A DNA stretch of 64,000 bases, from the NCBI RefSeq assembly GCF_900108275.1, contig NZ_FNVD01000001.1, positions 558,001 through 622,000 on the forward strand, in the 5' to 3' direction. Below are positions 61,014 through 64,000 of this stretch, one piece after another. Below the pieces are notes generated by a model, which was not told the DNA's origin, made no database searches, and saw nothing but the letters and a program-made list of their open reading frames with translations. The DNA is from Jhaorihella thermophila (GTDB lineage: Bacteria; Pseudomonadota; Alphaproteobacteria; Rhodobacterales; Rhodobacteraceae). The position numbers and the translations under genes are program-made. How positions within the stretch are numbered: the first letter of the stretch is position 1; each line of letters starts with the position of its first letter.

Positions 61014-62030
61014 ATGACAAACGTCTTCACCCACCTGATGGAGCGCCTCGACACCCTGCTGGCCGATGGCGCAACCGGCACCAACCTGTTTCAGATGGGC
61101 CTGCAATCGGGCGATGCGCCCGAGCTGTGGAACACCGCCGAGCCGGGAAAAATAACCGCGCATTATCAAAGCTGGGTGGACGCGGGCAGCGATCTGTTCC
61201 TGACCAACACCTTCGGCGGCAACGCGGCGCGGCTCAAGCTGCATGATGCGCAGAACCGGGTGCGCGAACTGAACCGCGTGGGTGCCGAACTGGCCCGCGA
61301 GGTGGCCGACAAGGCCGGCCGTGAGGTGGCCGTGGCGGGCTCGGTCGGCCCCACCGGCGAGATCATGGAGCCCGTCGGCACGCTCAGCCACGCGCTGGCG
61401 GTCGAGATGTTCCACGAACAGGCCGATGCGCTGAAGGAGGGGGGCGTGGACGTGCTGTGGCTGGAAACCATCAGCGCGCCCGAAGAGTTCCGCGCCGCGG
61501 CCGAGGCCTTTGCACTGACCGACATGTCCTGGTGCGGCACGATGAGCTTTGACACGGCGGGACGCACCATGATGGGCGTGACCTCGGCCGATCTGGTGAA
61601 TCTGGTCGAGGATCTGCCGAACCCGCCGCTGGCCTTCGGCGCCAATTGCGGCACCGGCGCGTCGGACATCCTGCGCACCGTTCTGGGCTTTGTCGCGCAG
61701 GGATCGGAGCGTCCGATCATCGCCAAGGGCAATGCCGGCATCCCCAAATATGTCGAAGGCCACATCCACTATGACGGCACGCCCGAGCTCATGGCCGACT
61801 ACGCGGTCATGGCGCGCGACGCCGGTGCGAAGATCGTCGGCGGATGCTGCGGCACCACGCCCGAGCATCTGCGCCACATGCGCGAGGCACTGGACACCCG
61901 GCCTCGGAGCGACCGTCCGACGCTGGAACAGATCGCCGAGGCGCTGGGGCCCTTCAGTTCGGCCGGCGACGGCACCGGCGACGACGCCGCCCCCGAACGC
62001 CGCAGCCGCCGCGGCCGCCGGCGCGGGTGA
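61014..62030 (+). CDS. bmt: betaine-homocysteine S-methyltransferase
   Basis: 338 aa. The homocysteine-methyltransferase fold has ADGATGTNLFQMGLQSGDAPE, FLTNTFGGNAARL and VAVAGSVGPTGEIMEP. The zinc cysteines are in FGANCGTGASD and KIVGGCCGTTPEHL. It methylates homocysteine from glycine betaine; related enzymes may use DMSP or S-methylmethionine. The C-terminus has an Arg-rich tail. The ATG at 61014 is chosen; the open frame to 60912 lies in the hairpin region. Confidence 0.87.
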   Translation: MTNVFTHLMERLDTLLADGATGTNLFQMGLQSGDAPELWNTAEPGKITAHYQSWVDAGSDLFLTNTFGGNAARLKLHDAQNRVRELNRVGAELAREVADKAGREVAVAGSVGPTGEIMEPVGTLSHALAVEMFHEQADALKEGGVDVLWLETISAPEEFRAAAEAFALTDMSWCGTMSFDTAGRTMMGVTSADLVNLVEDLPNPPLAFGANCGTGASDILRTVLGFVAQGSERPIIAKGNAGIPKYVEGHIHYDGTPELMADYAVMARDAGAKIVGGCCGTTPEHLRHMREALDTRPRSDRPTLEQIAEALGPFSSAGDGTGDDAAPERRSRRGRRRG

Positions 62031-62116
62031 CACAGGTCATCCCGGGGTCATCCGGGCGGGGGCGTACTTCCCGGAACCCGAGCAAACGCGCAGGCGGCGT
62101 GCCATGACGGTATTGG

Positions 62117-62168
62117 CGAGGGGCTCTGCCCCTCGCGCTCCCCGGGATATTTTCAGCAAGAGCAAGAG
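62117..62168 (+). repeat. dispersed 3'-end hairpin repeat, copy 9 (A-type tail)
   Basis: Plus strand, about 87 nt after the bmt stop: arms CGAGGGGC/GCCCCTCG, then CTCCCCGGGATATTTTCAG, then CAAGAGCAAGAGG. Confidence 0.75.
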
Positions 62169-62191
62169 GCAGGTTCCCGCCCGGCGACGGG

Positions 62192-62968
62192 TCAGCGGCC
62201 TTCGAATTCGGCGGGGCGTTTTTGCAGGAATGCGATCACGCCTTCCTGAAAGTCACGGGTGCGCCCGGCCTCCGTCTGCAATTGCGCCTCGATTTCCAGT
62301 TGCTCTTCGAGGTCGTGTTCAAAGCTTCCGCGGATCGCCTTCTTGATCCGGGCAAAGGCCTCGGTCGGACCCTTGGCCAGCCACTCGGCCCGTTTGCGCC
62401 AATGCGCCTCGAACAGCTCATCGGGGACGGCCTCCCAGATCATGCCCCACTGATCCGCCTGACGCGCACTGATCCTGTCGGCAAACAGCGCCGCGCCCAT
62501 GGCCTTGGCCAAACCCATCTGCCGCGGCAGGAGCCAAGTGCCGCTGGCATCCGGGATCAGCCCGATCCGGGCGAAGGCCTGAAGGAAATAGGCACTTTCG
62601 GTCGCGATAACCACATCCGCCGACAAGGCCAGATTGGCGCCTGCCCCGGCTGCGGGGCCGTTCACGGCGGAAATCGTCGGCACCGGGCAGTTGTGGATCG
62701 CGCGCAGCATCGGATTGTATTCGTCCCGCAGCGCGCGCCCCAGGTCCAGGTCGCCTTCGCTGGAGGCGTCGCCCAGATCCTGACCGGTGCAGAACGCATC
62801 CCCCGCCCCGGTCAGCACCACCGCCCGCGCGTTCCGGCCGGCCTCGCCCATCGCATGGGTGATCTCGGCCCGCATCTGGCTGGTCAGCGCGTTCATCTTT
62901 TCCGGGCGGTTCAGGGTCAGCACCGCCAGCCCGTCGGCAATCTCAAGGGTGATCGTCTGATAGTCCAT
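62192..62968 (-). CDS. enoyl-CoA hydratase/isomerase family protein (PaaG-like)
   Basis: 258-aa crotonase. It has VLTLNRPEKMNALTSQM, GAGDAFCTGQDLG (oxyanion hole) and AVNGPAAGAGANLALSADVV. The Asp-containing IGLIPDASGTWLLPRQMG resembles PaaG (ring-epoxide isomerase of phenylacetate catabolism), but no other paa genes are near, so a general enoyl-CoA hydratase role is as likely. Confidence 0.87.
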   Translation of the reverse strand: MDYQTITLEIADGLAVLTLNRPEKMNALTSQMRAEITHAMGEAGRNARAVVLTGAGDAFCTGQDLGDASSEGDLDLGRALRDEYNPMLRAIHNCPVPTISAVNGPAAGAGANLALSADVVIATESAYFLQAFARIGLIPDASGTWLLPRQMGLAKAMGAALFADRISARQADQWGMIWEAVPDELFEAHWRKRAEWLAKGPTEAFARIKKAIRGSFEHDLEEQLEIEAQLQTEAGRTRDFQEGVIAFLQKRPAEFEGR

Positions 62969-63037
62969 TCGGTCCTCGTGTCTGCTTTTGCAGGCACAGT
63001 GACCGAAGCCGCCGCATGAGAAAAGAGAAACCGCGCG

Positions 63038-63598
63038 TCACCCCACGGCTGCGGCCGCCCTTCGCCGCCTGCGCCATTCCTCCAGCGCCGGGTTGGGGTC
63101 GGAGTCGCCGCCCGCAAGATCGGCCGCTTCGTCGCGCAGCCGTTCGATTTCGGCGAGGTTGTGCAGAACCGCCGGCGCGCGGGCCATGGTCGCGGCCAGA
63201 TCCCGCTGGAAATCCTGCGCCTTGGCCTGATGCCGGGCCCCGAAATAGAAGGACACCACCACGCCCAGCAGCCACCAGAGCGGTTCGGGCACCACCGCCA
63301 GCCCCTGCATCCGCGCCGCGAACCAAAGCGGATCGACCATCGCCGCCACGAACAGCCCCAGCGCCCCCAGCGCCAGCGCCGGGCGCGGCAGGCGGTTGAG
63401 CCCATCCATGAAACGATCGAACCGGCCGCGCGGAGGCTGACCGAATTCGGCAGCGAACTGCGCCATTGCCGTGGCGCGCAGTTCTGCCGCCCGCCGCCCC
63501 CGCGCCTCGGCGTTTTCGATGAAAACTTCGGCGGTTTCCCGCACCACGTTGCGACCGCCGCCGAACAACGCCCCCCAGAGATCCGCGATCAGCCCCAT
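63038..63598 (-). CDS. GTA holin, 3TM family
   Basis: 186 aa. An amphipathic N-terminus precedes two or three hydrophobic segments (about 70-125: ALALGALGLFVAAMVDPLWF, PLWWLLGVVVSFYFGARH), with a charged C-terminal helix ending in RRRRR. It matches the holin family used for gene-transfer-agent release in Rhodobacterales. It overlaps the endolysin gene by 10 bp. In Rhodobacter capsulatus such a lysis pair is unlinked to the main GTA cluster and under CtrA control. Confidence 0.82.
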   Translation of the reverse strand: MGLIADLWGALFGGGRNVVRETAEVFIENAEARGRRAAELRATAMAQFAAEFGQPPRGRFDRFMDGLNRLPRPALALGALGLFVAAMVDPLWFAARMQGLAVVPEPLWWLLGVVVSFYFGARHQAKAQDFQRDLAATMARAPAVLHNLAEIERLRDEAADLAGGDSDPNPALEEWRRRRRAAAAVG

Positions 63599-64000
63599 GC
63601 CGCCACCCTATGTTCGAACTCCGCATCGGTCATGTGGTAGCGCGGCGACAGGAACGCCTCGGCGCGCCGGATCCACCCGCCCTTGCCCCCGGCGCGGGTG
63701 CGGGCAAACTTGCGACTGGCCGGGCGGCGGTCCGCCAGACGGAAATAGTAGTTGCGCCGGGCGATCGAATAGGCGTCGCGCAGCGCGACCGGATCGGTCC
63801 GGGCCGCGTCATGGGCCGCGCGCGCGGTCTGCGGCCCGATCAGACCGTCCACGGCCACGTCATAGCCCATCCGGCACAGAAGGCGTTGCAGGATCTTCAC
63901 CGCCTGCGCCCCGGCATTCACATACATGTCGAAAACCGGCGCGTGCAGCACATCGGGCAGCATGCCCAGCCGCGGTCGGTCATAGTAATGTCGGACGAAG
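63589..64000 (-). CDS. GTA endolysin (glycoside hydrolase 108/peptidoglycan-binding), partial
   Basis: The C-terminal ~137 residues of a GH108-type lysozyme whose start lies beyond the right edge. Visible is the PG_binding_3 region: QAVKILQRLLCRMGYDVAVD, then GLIGPQTARAAHDAARTDP, with RRNYYFRLADRRP and a final FARTRAGGKGGWIRRAEAFL. The catalytic Glu would be off-window. It is paired with the overlapping holin as a two-gene lysis cassette. Confidence 0.82.
   Translation of the reverse strand, partial: FVRHYYDRPRLGMLPDVLHAPVFDMYVNAGAQAVKILQRLLCRMGYDVAVDGLIGPQTARAAHDAARTDPVALRDAYSIARRNYYFRLADRRPASRKFARTRAGGKGGWIRRAEAFLSPRYHMTDAEFEHRVAAWG

Noticed and set aside
63038-64000. prophage remnant
   Set aside because: Only the GTA-type holin and endolysin are seen, with no integrase, capsid or att site; the GTA explanation fits better.

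Overview
The window looks like about 64 kb of chromosome from a marine Rhodobacterales bacterium of the roseobacter group (Alphaproteobacteria, high GC). Marker genes supporting this are DMSP demethylase DmdA with AcuI, a CtrA/SciP/ChpT cell-cycle phosphorelay, an olsBA ornithine-lipid pair, the alphaproteobacterial ATP-synthase zeta inhibitor, an alphaproteobacterial-type LexA box (GTTC-N7-GTTC), and a holin/endolysin pair of the gene-transfer-agent (GTA) type. No rRNA, tRNA, CRISPR array, transposase or integrase was recognised. Most of the window is compact housekeeping DNA, with short gaps and many ATGA-type overlaps.

Layout. 1-5.3 kb: a partial class-V aminotransferase, dmdA-acuI (DMSP demethylation and detoxification of acryloyl-CoA), and a DUF1326/DUF2182 pair divergent from a GntR/FadR regulator. 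5.3-11.3 kb: an unannotated 39-aa membrane protein under a LexA box, recG, ligA (DNA ligase), ctrA and sciP. 11.4-20.5 kb: mnmA, then the whole phosphate regulon on the minus strand (phoR, Pho box, pstSCAB, phoU, phoB). 20.5-26.6 kb: a trans-sulfuration enzyme, gamma-carbonic anhydrase, gmk, yicC, a PAS_5 protein behind a perfect CtrA site, a MaoC hydratase, aroQ and a luxR solo. 26.6-31.5 kb: a 47-aa small ORF, tsf, rpsB, olsBA, a DUF3553 protein and chpT. 31.5-34.9 kb: a lipoprotein, psuK-psuG (pseudouridine catabolism) and a DUF502 membrane protein.

34.8-38.1 kb holds a protocatechuate 4,5-cleavage cluster (ligB-ligA-ligI divergent from ligC). Its ligB is split by a one-base insertion in an A-run. 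38.2-41.6 kb is a copper-efflux unit (cueR, copA, copZ) with two CueR-type promoters that have 19-bp spacers. 41.6-45.9 kb is an AttEFGH-like ABC exporter with a CrtC/AttH-family exported protein. 45.9-51.9 kb has phaC behind an Fnr-type site, a class I aldolase, a cytochrome P450 overlapping a membrane alpha/beta hydrolase, and a TusA-like protein. 51.9-62.0 kb has rne, dctD/dctB (with a degenerate DctD AAA+ domain), purQ/purS/purC, the zeta inhibitor and bmt. 62.2-64 kb has an enoyl-CoA hydratase and the GTA holin and endolysin, the latter running off the window.

Nine copies of a dispersed intergenic repeat are present (a GC hairpin, then a TATTT core, then a short tail). Eight lie just 3' of a gene in one fixed orientation. 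Together with the LexA-controlled small protein, the degenerate DctD, the altered luxR solo and the P450/hydrolase pair, they are the least explained parts of the window.
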